Made by a program: the position numbers and the translations under genes
Assembly (NCBI GenBank): GCA_003996215.1
Contig: QJPP01007236.1
Span: 1-64,000, forward strand
Origin: Jaltomata sinuosa
Lineage: Eukaryota; Streptophyta; Magnoliopsida; Solanales; Solanaceae
Direction: 5' to 3'
DNA length: 64,000 nucleotides
Shown: piece after piece, positions 17,618 through 28,614 of the stretch
How positions within the stretch are numbered: the first letter of the stretch is position 1
How the letters are laid out: each line of letters starts with the position of its first letter
Notes under the pieces: generated by a model
Databases searched by the model: none
What the model saw: only the letters and a program-made list of their open reading frames with translations
What the model was told of the DNA's origin: nothing

Positions 17618-17864
17618 TTCTTTCTTGCCCAAACATGACAGAGTTTAGGGCTAAGATTTTTGGTTAAGCTTTTACATGGAGAAGTAGTGAGAATTCAGTG
17701 TTAAGTGGGCCTCTTGAGCTAGGTGATATAAATTTGGAAGAAAATGACAGCAACTTTAGAAAATGAAAAGGTACTAATCAGCTGATGTGAGATAGAAGGT
17801 CTAGTTGTTAATTAACAAAGACCTAAAACACCTGAAATCAGCCAAAACACCACCATGTGAGCAC

Positions 17865-18838
17865 GTTTAAGAAATTAAGCTTTTGCAACTTCGTGATTTA
17901 AGTATAGCATAATATTTTTTAAGCTATAAAAGCATATTATTATGAATAAAGTAAGAATTGTAAAAATAAATTATTTTCAAATGTAAAAATATGTCACTTC
18001 CATTATAACATAAAAGCATATTATTATGAGTAAAGAAATAAATCTAAAAATAAATTATTTTAAATATAAAAATGTATTTCTTCGAATATGGAGAAATTTA
18101 GATAGACCAAAATAAATTAGAACAGTAATCGAGTTTTTTTATTGTAGTTCGAAATTTCACTTCATAAAATCTCGTTAGAAGATAGAGAAATTACTGGTGA
18201 CGAAGAAGAGTCGGGTGAAGCGAGATGAAGAATCCAGTGATGAATCTGAATTTATAAAGATCAAAACAAATTAGAACAATAATCGAACTCCCGATTATAG
18301 TTGGAGATTTCACTTCATAAAATTTCATAAGAGATATAGAAATTACCGGTGACGAAGAAGAGTTCAGTGAAGCGATATGAAGAGTCCGATAAAAGCATGA
18401 ATCTAGTGAAACAAGATGAAGAGTCATTTATGGCGAGCTAAAGAATCCAGTGAAGCGAGATCGAAGAATCTGATGAAGAGAAAACCCTAAACCCATCAAC
18501 GGCGTTCTAGAGAGAAAAAGTTTGGAGGAAGTTTCTAGAGAAAATGAAAAATAAAGGGCTCTGTTAAGACTTTGTGTATTGAGTTTACTTTTATATTTTA
18601 AATACTTTTATTATATTTAGTTTTTAAAATGTTCAATATTAATAACTTTTACATTAATGTTGACACTATTGGAAACTAATAGCAGTAATTAATGTCAATA
18701 TTGAAAATGACTCATTGAAATTAATATAGTATTAATGTTGACAAGATACGATCTTCTAGTTGTTTCACACTATTGAAAATTGATACAACATAGTATAAGA
18801 TTTTCTTTAGTATTATAGAGGTTATAACTGTCCCGATC
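17865..18838. other. AT-rich sequence with local repeats, no gene recognised
   Basis: Contains an imperfect duplication of about 83-bp period (AAGCATATTATTATGA at 17930 and 18008) and the 151-bp duplication listed separately. The last 250 bp are AT-rich with recurring ATTAATGT and CACTATTG motifs. I see no coding region and cannot assign a repeat family. Confidence 0.4.
18108..18480. repeat. 151-bp duplication with GTGAAGCGAGATGAAGA motif array
   Basis: CAAAATAAATTAGAACAGTAATCGA at about 18109 recurs in similar form at about 18260, followed in both copies by TTTCACTTCATAAAAT and GGTGACGAAGAAGAGT. The phrase GTGAAGCGAGATGAAGA, or a close variant, occurs four or five times between 18211 and 18470. 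It resembles subterminal repeats of a DNA transposon but no terminal repeats are identified. Confidence 0.5.
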
Positions 18839-20998
18839 CAGCCGAGCCGTGATTGACACTCACACTAACCCTCCGGTGAGAGAACCAAATAACCAGAACC
18901 TTAGTCTAACACTTAGCTAATTTTAGAAGAGTAACCAATAAAATCAGTCTGAATTACCAAATAAAAGAATTATCCAATTATATATAAGAAAAAGTGCAGA
19001 AGTCATCATAAAATATATCCCCAAGAACTGAAAGTCATCGTCGAGAACTGTAAGCCGACATTGTCTAAGATATCCAACAAGATCTAAAAGCAATTAAAGT
19101 AATAGTTCTATCGTCCGAAAGAAGGACAACATCTCGTGGAGGATCCATGGCAGCCTGAGAAGTAGTGCTCACCCTTGGATCTGTAGTCAAGCTCTCTACT
19201 CTAACCGAGGTCGCATCTCAGCCTCGGAAGCACGGTCCGCACTCAACAAAAGAAAAGCACATGGTAGTATCAGTACAACACATTATATAGTGATAGGTAT
19301 CATAGGCCGACCCAACAATATAACATGAAAACTGAAAAACATATAACAAATAGAAGGACTTAAACACTTAGCATATAATCAGCCAACAAATAATCTTTCA
19401 AGCAGATTCAACAGCAACAATATCAAGTTCACAATTCATAGAATATCATCATAAGAGGGGAAAGGAGTAATCACTTTCAACAACTATCTCACATATCACT
19501 ATGTCCATCAATCTTTGCTCATATCGCCTGTATTTCTAGTGTCACCTCAGTTTTCAGTCAACTCACCATAGTAAGCAATGCAATAATATAAAATAAGTTA
19601 AAAAAGTGTATACACATGCTATGAGTCTTATTTCTGCCCACTAGTCATGACCTGCAGGGGACCCTAGGTGTCCATGTACCATACTGGCGTGTGATCTGAT
19701 CCATAGCAAATATATCAACAACATTATCTATATTTCTAGGCTCTCAGACCTATCTCTTACAAATATACTCAGTGCTTACGACACTATTCACAATTAGCCA
19801 TTCAACTCACTTATCACTTCCATTTCATTTAGCCTATTCATACAAGCACAACAGAGAAAACGCATATAATATAACCATATCCGAAGATCAATCACGAGTT
19901 ACATAATTTCACTACAAGCATCTAATAAGGTGAGTCTTAACTGTAGTTTAACCATAACCTACCTCGAGTGAAGAATAATACCCACAAGCCAAATCACCAC
20001 ATACTAGCCTTTTCTCAACACCTCGGAGTGCTCAAGTTCTATAAACAATAATAACATAAGAGTAATTAATAATCTACTCTTCTTTTTAGGATTTGGGAAT
20101 CTAACCCATCAATTGTACTCATTAAACGAGGTTTTTAGCATTCTCCAAGAATTATTCAATCACTAATTAAACCCATTATATTCATAGAACCCATAATCAA
20201 AGGTTTTTAATCAAGTTCATGCCCTTTTATCCATTTTTATGCCTAAAGGTCTCACCTTTATGGAACCTAAGATTCCTCATTAACTTTAAATAATTTAAAT
20301 ACGATCAATAACATGCTAGGAGATCAAATATATATCCTAGGATTAATTCTAGGTGATTTTACACCTACCCATAGGGTTCTTCCCCAAGCTCATACTTCTA
20401 GGGCTTAATTGCAAGAAATCCACCATTAATCCTTTCCCTCAAGGTCTAAGAAAGATTAATAATCTTTAAACAAAGAGTTCTATGGATTATTTACCTCAGA
20501 CGATGAAGATTTTCCTAGTTTTCTTAGAAAACCCACTTCTTAGAGCTCTAGAATAAAATAGAATAATGAGAGAAATAACTCAGAAAACTACAAGACTTAC
20601 AAGTATATTGCCCCATTTTCTCATCGTGATGGACCATCGTGACAAGGCGCCCTTTGTTGCTATGAACGACAATTTACAGAACACAATGTTCTCTCTCCCA
20701 TGCCCTCATTTCACAAATACATTATTTTATAGACACCACAAATTATTTCCAATGTGTCAACTATCATATTCAGAGTTCTATGACTCTGATTCTCATTTCA
20801 AAACTTTCTACAAAATCCTACGGCAGTTGGCTACCTGAAGATTAACACCAAACTACAATTCAACATCATACAAAACATGTATCACCTCTAAGATACAGAA
20901 CACTATGTTTTCATATAAACTCACCCTAACCTGAGATTTTCAGTTCTCACCTTAGGGACTTTTCTAGCTGGGTATTTATGCCTTATTGCAACGTAACA
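18839..20998 (-). repeat. Probable 3' LTR of element E
   Basis: Plus-strand reading starts TGTCCCGATCCAGCCGAGCC at 18839 and a candidate end ...ACGTAACA is at 20998, TG...CA termini on a piece of about 2.16 kb with no coding sequence, directly after the chromodomain region. I could not find a good polypurine tract next to 20998 and the partner LTR is outside the window, so the right boundary is uncertain. Confidence 0.45.
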
Positions 20999-21035
20999 AT
21001 AGAACATGTCATTACATTAGATACCAATTAAACAA

Positions 21036-22034
21036 TCATTCATTCCCAAATGACAACAAGAAAAAATAGGGGGGAAAATGAGAATTACCTAAATCGATGA
21101 ACAAGTAAGGATACTTGTCCCGCATGTCTACCTCAATCTCCCAAGGGGCCTCCTTAACATGATGGTTCTTCCACTGGACTTTCACAAATGCGATTTCCTT
21201 GGTTCTCAACTTTTGGATATCTCGATCCAGAATAGCAACGACCTTTTCTTCATAACAGAGGTTTTTAGCCAACATGACCAAATCCCAGTGAATGATATAA
21301 TTACCATCTTTGTGTTACTTCTTAAGCATCTAAACATGGAATACGGGATGAACTCCCGACAAAATAGGTGGCAAAGCCAACCTGTAAGCCACTGGTCCCA
21401 CCTTTTGAAGAATCTCAAAAGGCCCAATATACCTCGAACCTAACTTGCCTCACTTCTCAAATCGCATAACACCTTTCATGGGTGACACCTTGAGCAAAAC
21501 TTGCTCACCTTCCATAAAGTGCATGTCTCTAACCTTTCCGTCTACATACTCTTTCTGCCAGCTTTGAGCCGCTAGAAGATTTCCTTGGATGAACTTAACC
21601 CTTTCCATAGAGTCTCTTACCAGGTCTGTACCCAAAGGTTTTGCTTCAAATAAATCAAACCAACCAATGGAGGATATGCATCTCCTCCCATACAAGGCTT
21701 CGAATGGGGCCATATCTATGTTGGAGTGATAACTATTATTATATGTAAACTTAGCCAGCGCCAGATACTGATCACAATGACCCTCAAAGTCTATCACATA
21801 TGCGTAAATCATATCCTCAAATACCTGAATTATGCACTTAGACTATCTGTCGGTCTGAGGGTGAAATGTTGTGCTCAGGTCCAACCTTGTTTCCAACTCT
21901 TCGTGCAACTTTTGCTAGAAATTAGAAGTGAACTGGGTGCTCCTATTAGAAATAATGGAGATAGGAACCCCATGAAATCATACAATCTCATTCAAATAGA
22001 TCTTAGCTAACTTGGCTGCATTATAAGTCACGTG
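21036..22034 (-). pseudogene. Element E integrase C-terminal half and chromodomain
   Basis: Reading from 22034 down: the integrase core resumes after the solo LTR with KLAKIYLNEIV and HGVPIS. It then has LALAKFTYNNSYHSNIDMAPFEALYGRRC (shown by 21450-21812), the GPLGTDLV-like stretch, KEYVDGKVRDMHF, and VLLKVSPMKGVMRF. The chromodomain follows at 21036-21281 (VQWKNHHVKEAPWE, KYPYLF). In chromoviruses this terminal domain steers integration towards particular chromatin. Several stops and frame changes exist, and part of the catalytic core near 21820-21960 is only readable in pieces. Confidence 0.75.
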
Positions 22035-23362
22035 TGATGTGACGCTAATTTACGTCACTTTCGACTCCTTTTTACTAAGAACAATCGTACGTTTTCAAGC
22101 AACCATTGTTGTTTTTGATGTTTTTATGTTGTATTTGTAGGAAATGGAAGCAAACACGGAAACGGAAGAAAATACGCGAAAAACAACATTCTGCCTAAGA
22201 GTGACGGCCTGAGTGACGGCCCGACGGCCCGTCACAAGGCTGACGACCCGTCACTGGGACCGTCAACTTAAGGCAGTGTTGCTGCCAAGCAGTGACGGCC
22301 CAGGCGACGGTCCGTCACTGCCCTGACGGTCCGTCAAGCCTGGCCGTCACGCTAAGGCAGTAGCACTGGTCGGCGACCCGCGTTTTGGGGATTCCTAGCC
22401 CGTTTTGGATTTGGTTTCTACTACTCCTATAAATACCCTATGTTAGGTTTATGTTATAATTATTCACCCATTAGTTTAAACACGTTTTTAGTTAGTTTTT
22501 GGGAGCAAGAACACGTTTCTTGAATTAACATTCGTGTTCTTGATTCGTTCTTGAGTTCTTGGTTTCTTTTGTCCTTGGATACTTGAAGATTGTCCTCAAT
22601 ATATTGCAAGGATCTCGTTTCTTTATTATTTTATGAACATGACTTTCTTCTTTTCATCTTCAAGCATGAGTAACTAAAACTCCCGCAACTAGGGTTGTGG
22701 GAGCCATGGCAAACGTAGCAATATAGATTCCGGGTAGCGTTGGGTTCGATATATGAATGTGTCACGTTGTTAATCATACTTTATGTCACGTTTTCTAGTG
22801 GTTGCAAACATTAGAACATGCCTAGGTTTAATTTGCTTGAGTAAAGAAGTTAAAACCGGGAAAACTTGATTAACGACAAGGATTCGAGACTACCAACTCT
22901 CGTCTTAAAGATTAATGCCGTAACTGGATTAGTCTGCTTGATGTTAGGATTGAGAGCTAAAAAGCACATCTTTTTGAGATCGAAAGAAGATAAAAGGAAA
23001 TTTGTTTATTTGGTCGAGAGACGTTTAAACGATACAATTGACGCAATCACATCGTGACAAGCATATAGAAAGAACCCTGTTAAGCCTAGAATCGATTGTT
23101 ACAACGCCATGGTGAACACGTCCCTAGTTCGCATTCTCTCCTACTGATTATTCTCTTACATTATTATTGTTTTTGTTCACAATTTGTTCACAACACCCCC
23201 CTTTTTATTTATCGGAAATAATTGATCACTAGTCATCTACTTCACTAAAGTCTTAATCTTCACCATATTCTCTGTGGGATTCGACCCCAACCTTGTTGGG
23301 TTCTTTACTTGACTACGATCGCTTACGCCTCGTTAATTTGAGGTGTAGTTTGAGCGTTATCA
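22035..23362 (+). mobile_element. Solo LTR of the element C family
   Basis: Starts TGATGTGACGCTAATTTACG and ends GAGCGTTATCA, 1328 bp, flanked by ACGTG at 22030-22034 and 23363-23367. It is nearly identical in length and sequence to the LTRs of element C (51479-52807 and 56977-58299). A clean 5-bp duplication and missing internal region show LTR-LTR recombination after a full insertion into the integrase of E; excising it mentally restores the integrase reading. Confidence 0.93.
22195..22380. repeat. GACGG-N-CCGTC palindrome array, solo LTR
   Basis: Within the LTR, GTGACGGCCTG, GTGACGGCCC, GACGGTCCGTCAC and GACGGTCCGTCAA alternate with AGGCAGTG and CAGTGTTGCTGC spacers. At least six half or full palindromes occur in 190 bp. 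Confidence 0.75.
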
Positions 23363-23676
23363 ACGTGCACCGGGATGAAGTGTGCAAACTTCATTAATCT
23401 ATCAATAATAACCCACATCGAATCATACTTTCCCAAAGTCTTGACCAACCACGAAATCCATGGATATTCTCTCCCATTTTCATTTGGGGATGGACATTCT
23501 ATAAAGTGTACCACCAGGCTTCTGATGTTCATACTTCACTGCTGGAAGTTCTGGCATTTAGCCACAAAGTCTACTATATCTTTCTTTATTTCGCCCCACC
23601 AGTAGTGTTGCTTCAAGTCTCAGTACATCTTGGTCACATCAAGATGTATGGAATACTTAGAACTGTAAGCCTTTGC
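23363..23676 (-). pseudogene. Element E integrase N-terminal part
   Basis: Holds the HHCC zinc-binding region (downstream end near 23540, around CHNFQQ-type and KYEHQ residues) and the start of the catalytic core with DSMWVIIDRLMKFAHFIPV, containing the first core Asp. It continues across the solo LTR into 22034. The frame is broken by stops between about 23533 and 23676. Confidence 0.7.
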
Positions 23677-25300
23677 TTAAATGGTGGGAATCAACTCCTC
23701 AACACGGGGCACACAAACTCGCCCTTTAATTCTTAAAACACTTTCATCATCAATGATGGACTTGTTGGCCTCACCCCACAACACCTTATCACGAATCCTG
23801 CTTAATTTCACATTATCAAATTGCTTACCTTTTATCTGCTCGAGAAAAGAGGACCTCACCTCTACACATGCTAATAAGCTACTCTTTTTGAAAACTTCCA
23901 ACCTCATGAAACTATTAGCCAGAGCCTGAATGTCCCTGGACAACGATTTTCTAGCAATGTTTAGGTAGGCCAAGCTACCCATACTCTCAGTTTTCCTGCT
24001 TAGAGCATCAACTACCACATTAGCTTTACCCAGATGATAAAAGATGGTGATGTCGTAGTCTTTAAGTAATCCATCCACTTCCGCTATCTCAGGTTCAAGT
24101 CTTTCTGAGTGAAGACATGTTGCAAGCTACACTGGTCTATGAAAACTTTACTTTAAACCCCATACAAATAGTATCTCCAAATCTTGAGGGAAAATACCAC
24201 TGCAGCCAATTCCAAGTCATGCGTCGGCTAGTTTTTCTCATGCATGATGAGTTGCCTTGAAGCATCAGCAATTACATTCCATTTCTACATCAACACAACA
24301 CCTAAACCAGACCATGAGGCACACAATACATAATAAAGTCTTTACCTTCAATTGGCAAGACAAGGATAACAGTAGTGGTCAACAAGGTCTTTAGCATTTG
24401 GAAACCCTCGTCACACTCTTCTGACCAAATAAATGGCACATCTTTCTGGGTTAGGAGAGTAGATGAGTAGCAATGGATGCAAAATCCTTAACAAACTGGC
24501 GGTAGTAGCTAGCCAATTCCACTAAACTAGGGACTTCCATCAACGAAGTGGGTCTGACCCAATTATTAACTGCTTTTTTTTCTGTGGGTCTACCATCAAC
24601 CCATTTTTCAAAACCACATGCCCTAAGAAGGACATAGAAAATAACCAGAACTTGCACTTCATAAATTTTGCATACAAGTCCTTCTTTCTCAGTAGTCCCA
24701 ACACAATCCTTAGATGACTCTCATGTTCCTCATCACTCTTAGAATATACCAAATTATCATTAATGAAAACTATGACGAATGAGTCAAGATAGAGCTTGTA
24801 TATTTCATTTATCAAGCCTATAAAAGCAACTGGGGCATTGGTCAGCCCAAACGACATCACAAGAAACTCATATTGCCCGTACCAGGTCTGGAACACAGTT
24901 TAGGAATGTCTGCAGGTTAGGTTTTCAGCTGATGGTAACAAGACATTAAGACAATCTTAGAGAACACTGAAGCTTCATGTAACTGATCGAATAGATTATC
25001 AATGCGAGGGAGAGGTCACTGGTTACAGATAGTAACCTTATTCAATTGTCTATAATCTATGCAAATGCGTAAACTGCCATCCTTAATCTTAACAAACAAC
25101 ACTGGAGCACCCCCACAGGGAGGCACTCAGACAGATGAAGCCTTTACTAAGTAACTTTTGCAGCTGAGACTTAAGCTCTCTCAACTCTGCCAGTTCCATC
25201 CTATAAGGAGGAATAAAGATAGGACGTGTGTTCGACTCTAAGTCAATGCAAAAATTAATATCTCGATCAGGTGGCATGCCAGGAAAATCTGTAGAAAATA
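23677..25300 (-). pseudogene. Element E reverse transcriptase and RNase H
   Basis: Begins with the RT lead-in (PPDRDINFCIDLESNT, IPPYRMELAELRELKSQL) at 25089-25277. A damaged stretch at 24900-25088 should hold the fingers and first catalytic Asp; only fragments are readable. It resumes with YGQYEFLVMSFGLTNAP and FVIVFINDNLVYS, where the usual IDD of the catalytic motif reads IND, a probable inactivating change. RNase H is recognisable mainly by its end (YHLGKANVVVDALSRK) near 24010, followed by the usual linker to integrase. Multiple stops at 24080-24540. Confidence 0.75.
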
Positions 25301-25404
25301 CCTCCTGGACTCACATACTACCAAAATTGACTCAATAGCTAGGACCTCTGAACTGGTGTCTCAAAGATGAGCTAGGAAGGCTAAACATCCCTCTACATCA
25401 GACT

Positions 25405-25818
25405 CTACGCACGAAGAAATGACATAACATTCATTGGAGTCGGACTATAATTATCCTCAAATTCTAACCTATCCAACCTAGACATATCCATAGCCACTGT
25501 CTTAGCATGACAATCCAAAATAACATAATACGGAGACAGCCAACTCGTCCCCAAGATGATGTCAAAATCTACTATATCTAAGACTATTAAGTCTGCAAAG
25601 GTTTCTCTCCACACAAATATAATAAGGCAATCTCGAAAGACCCTATCCACAACTACATAATCCCCCACTGGAGTTGATACAATAACATGAAAATCAAGGG
25701 ATTCACATATCATATCAAAACCCTCAGCAAATCCAGCAGACACATAAGGAAAAGTAGACCCATGATCAAATAAAATTGAAGCCATGCAGTCACAGACATG
25801 AATAGTACCTGTGATCAC
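25405..25818 (-). pseudogene. Element E aspartic protease
   Basis: An open stretch of 137 codons with the active-site region ASILFDHGSTFPYVS (D-H-G-S in place of D-T/S-G, common in this gypsy lineage), VSTPVGDYVVVDRV, and the closing FDIILGTSWLSPY. Protease cuts the gag-pol polyprotein. It continues directly from the gag linker (ITGTI) and precedes the RT lead-in. Confidence 0.75.
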
Positions 25819-26040
25819 CCTATCTGAAGCCTCTGCCTTTGGTCTATCGAAAAAGCATAAAAGTGATTCTTATTACTTGGCTAGACCCCGCCTTTGTTTG
25901 GATGATTACCTCCTCTGCCACTGCCTCAGTTGGGCTGAGCGTAACCTCTACCTGCAGTGTGACCACCACACTTGCCCTGTCATTGATCTCTATCAAAACC
26001 ATTACCTCTACCAGCTAGAACTAGAGCTCTAAGAGCCTTC
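25819..26040 (-). pseudogene. Element E gag C-terminal linker, cut by element F
   Basis: Gly/Arg/Asn-rich linker (GRGYAQPN, GRGGNHPNKGG) ending in FYAFSIDQ and leading into protease, with stops. The zinc-knuckle part is degraded. The frame ends at 26040, where the LTR of element F begins; CCTTC (26036-26040) would be the F target duplication if the far side could be seen. Confidence 0.6.
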
Positions 26041-27019
26041 TGTCATGCTCCGAGACTACTCCCTGGACGTAACACAGAACCTGAGATCACAAGTGATCCC
26101 AAACTAAATTTTGGCCTTAGTATGACCTAAGCATAAGCAACATAAATACTGAGCAGAAGCTTGACTAAAGTGATGAGCAACTCGAATATACAAAACATAA
26201 AATTTGGAAATAGAAATTTGGATACACTGTTTAAACTATCGGAAATAGCCTCTCTACCTCACCTCTGAGGTAGTGGTACGGACTGCGTACACTCTACCCT
26301 CCCCAGACCCCACGTTGTGGGAATACACTGGGTATGTTGTTGTTGTTGTTGTTTAAACTATGTTTGAAAAGCCTCTATAAACTGATAATATGAGTTGCTG
26401 GGACAAGATCCCCATTTAATTCTAAGTACTGACGGAAACGCATAAAAACTAAACAAAACTTAAAAATAGCCCTCGAATGATGAGGACTCACCAACTCTAA
26501 TTAGAAATCCTATTACGTCAAGCCACCAGTTTAGGAGAGAGCGCCTGAATCTATATCATGATAAGATACAACACAAATAAGTATGCGATCAGTACTGTGA
26601 AATGTACTAGGTATGTGAGATATGCATGAATCATGGTAAAACATACTTGAAAATATATTTAAGGCTGAAAGTATGCAATCATAGTAAAACTGTAATGCAA
26701 TGACTCAAGTAAGATCATAAGCTGAAATCATATTTATAAGCATAAGTCATAAGTAGTAAATCTAATCTTGGAAGCTAAGAGTCATATACATTCAAAATAC
26801 TTAAAACCATTTCTGTGGGAGTTTCTCGTAACCGACATAGACCATGTGAGCTACATGGAAACCAACTTATATACCCCAGTTGGAAGAGTTTTCTTGTACC
26901 TTGTCGGTGTACTAAACCATGTTTAGAGTGGAACCACTATCATGAACCTATTGGGAGAATAAATCCTATACTGTCAATGTAGTTCTGGACTTGGGTTATC
27001 TGGAACCCTCATAAACTCG
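26041..27019 (-). repeat. Element F LTR, first 979 bp (plus reading), interrupted by D
   Basis: Starts TGTCATGCTCCGAGACTACT, the same terminus as the D and A LTRs, and follows them at moderate identity. It stops at ...CATAAACTCG where D begins. In the A LTR the corresponding place reads CAACTCGGTGCTAAAT, so ACTCG at 27015-27019 is a plausible duplicated target for D. The rest of F must lie beyond the window. Confidence 0.7.
26240..26350 (+). mobile_element. TS-type SINE, 5' truncated, with TTG tail
   Basis: Contains TACGGACTGCGTACACTC, CCCCAGACCCCAC and TGGGAATACACTGGGTATG and ends in a TTG repeat, the hallmark 3' half of Solanaceae TS SINEs. GTTTAAACTAT flanks it at 26229-26239 and 26351-26361, an 11-bp target duplication. 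The RNA polymerase III promoter half is missing. Confidence 0.88.
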
Positions 27020-28614
27020 TGTCACGCCCCGAGGCTACCCCCTAGACGTAACATGGGACCCGAGACTACAAGTGTCCCAAGTTAACCCTTGGTCATAGCA
27101 TACTCAATTATTGAATTCAAGAAGCATAGCGGAAGCATACATAATGAAGATAGAAATCCATAAACTAAAAAGGGATAAGGTCTACGAAATACCAATCCAG
27201 AATACAAACTAGCTATGTTTTTGAAGCCTCTAAGCCTAACATAAGAGTTGATGGGACAAGACCCCAACTAACTCAAGAAATCCAAGAAAAGACAATGCAA
27301 GTACTAGCATAGCTAAGGTCCTCAGATAATGAGGACTCACCAATAAAATCTGGACAACTAACAATGCCTAGCCACGAACCGGAGGGAAGGAGCCTGAATC
27401 TGCATCATCAAGAGGATGCAGCGCAAAATATGCGTCAGTACTATAGGATGTACTGAATATATGGGATATGCATAAATGAAATCAAAACATGCTTACAACA
27501 TACTTAAATCCAAAATCATGCGTAAGAGAGATATCCTGGAAAAATACCATAAGTAAAGCTTAAATCATGAAATAGGATAACTGGATGCATAAAACTTTCT
27601 TACGGGAGTTTCTCATAAGACCATGTAAGCTACATGGAATTTAACTATATAACCTTAGTTAGCAAAGCTTCCCCTAACCCTGCCAAGGTACGAGCCACCA
27701 TACCTAACTATATAACCCTAGTTGGCAAAGTTGTCCTATGCCCCGCTAAGGCAAGGACACCATTAATGACATAGAGTGGTACCACTTTCATAAGCTCATC
27801 GAGTGATTAATAACCTATGCTGGCAACGTAGTTTTGGACTTGAGTAATCGAACCCTCATCTCTCGGTGCTAAATACTACTCCTAAAAACATGAATAAATA
27901 TAGTTCATATATACTTATGACATATCTGATGTCAAATCTGTTTGAAAATCATAAGGGTATATCTATACCATGCAATCCACATAACTTAGGTAGACACATC
28001 AAGATGCCAAACCTTTCATAAAACATAGAGACATATCAAATGTCATACTGTTCATACTTCAAAATCCTTAAAACTTAGCATAGCCATAATTCAAAAACAT
28101 ACTTTTCTTTCTAAATTCATAACTTGAAGAATTTGGTATACAATTTCATGATAATAGAGGCCATGTTACCTAAACATGCTAATTTTGCTTGAAAACATGC
28201 GAATCAATGAGATCATGCTAAAATTCATCATCAACATATGGGCTTTTGAAATTATGCAAGGAATCATAATTAATACATGGGTAATGAATGAGAAATCATG
28301 AATTGACACTTTAAAACAAAACTCATAACTTTACCCCAAATTGGATAAGAACCCTAATTCCACAATTACATTAATCAAAGTAAAACTTGAGGATTTTGGG
28401 CATAAGGGTGAAGGGAATCCCTTATTGAATATCCACATACCTTATTGAAGCGAGCTTGATTCAAGGGGGAAAAGAATAAGAGACTTGATCTTGGAGCTTG
28501 AAGGAGTCCTTTCCTCTTCTGGTAGATGAATGAAGGAATAAGGAATGACTTAGGCTAATAAGGGTGGAAACCCTACTAAAAGTGGTAAAAATGACCTCAC
28601 TTAGGAGTTAAAAG
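27020..28614 (-). repeat. Element D left LTR, piece 1
   Basis: Starts TGTCACGCCCCGAGGCTACC and runs to AAAAG at 28610-28614, the target duplicated by A. The next D sequence is at 51420 (GGTGGGTAATTATAAAAATA), which corresponds to the continuation seen intact inside the A LTR at about 30180. Confidence 0.85.

Larger units (their letters stand above)
15990..17864. repeat. Long palindrome from a lectin receptor kinase 5' region
   Basis: The left arm (15990-16708) reappears reverse-complemented as 16727-16830 plus 17280-17864; the gap in the right arm is the MITE. The inner loop is only about 18 bp. Matching landmarks: GTGCTCAC at 15990 pairs with GTGAGCAC ending at 17864; GGCAAGAAAGAAATG at the start codon appears in both arms; GTTTGGATGCAAGAG pairs with CATTTGGATGCAAGAG on the other strand; TTTGGATTATA flanks the inner part. 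By eye the arms are about 80-85 percent identical with short indels. Each arm holds about 290 bp upstream of the ATG plus about 400 bp from the ATG inward. RNA from one arm into the other would form a hairpin of about 700 bp. Confidence 0.85.
18839..26040 (-). mobile_element. Element E: Tekay/Del-like chromovirus, decayed and interrupted
   Basis: Ty3-gypsy order on the minus strand: gag end and protease (25405-26040), RT-RNase H (23677-25300), integrase (21300-23676, interrupted by a solo LTR), chromodomain (21036-21300), then an LTR-like region. Gag is cut at 26040 by the F LTR and should continue beyond the window. Many frames are broken. Motifs such as WKNHHVKEAPWE near the end point to the Tekay/Del chromovirus lineage. 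Confidence 0.78.

Noticed and set aside
22866..23057. A 63-codon ORF present in all three C-family LTRs (also 52302-52493 and 57801-57992)
   Set aside because: It starts with TTG, lies in the LTR and is conserved only because the LTR copies are recent duplicates. No known domain.
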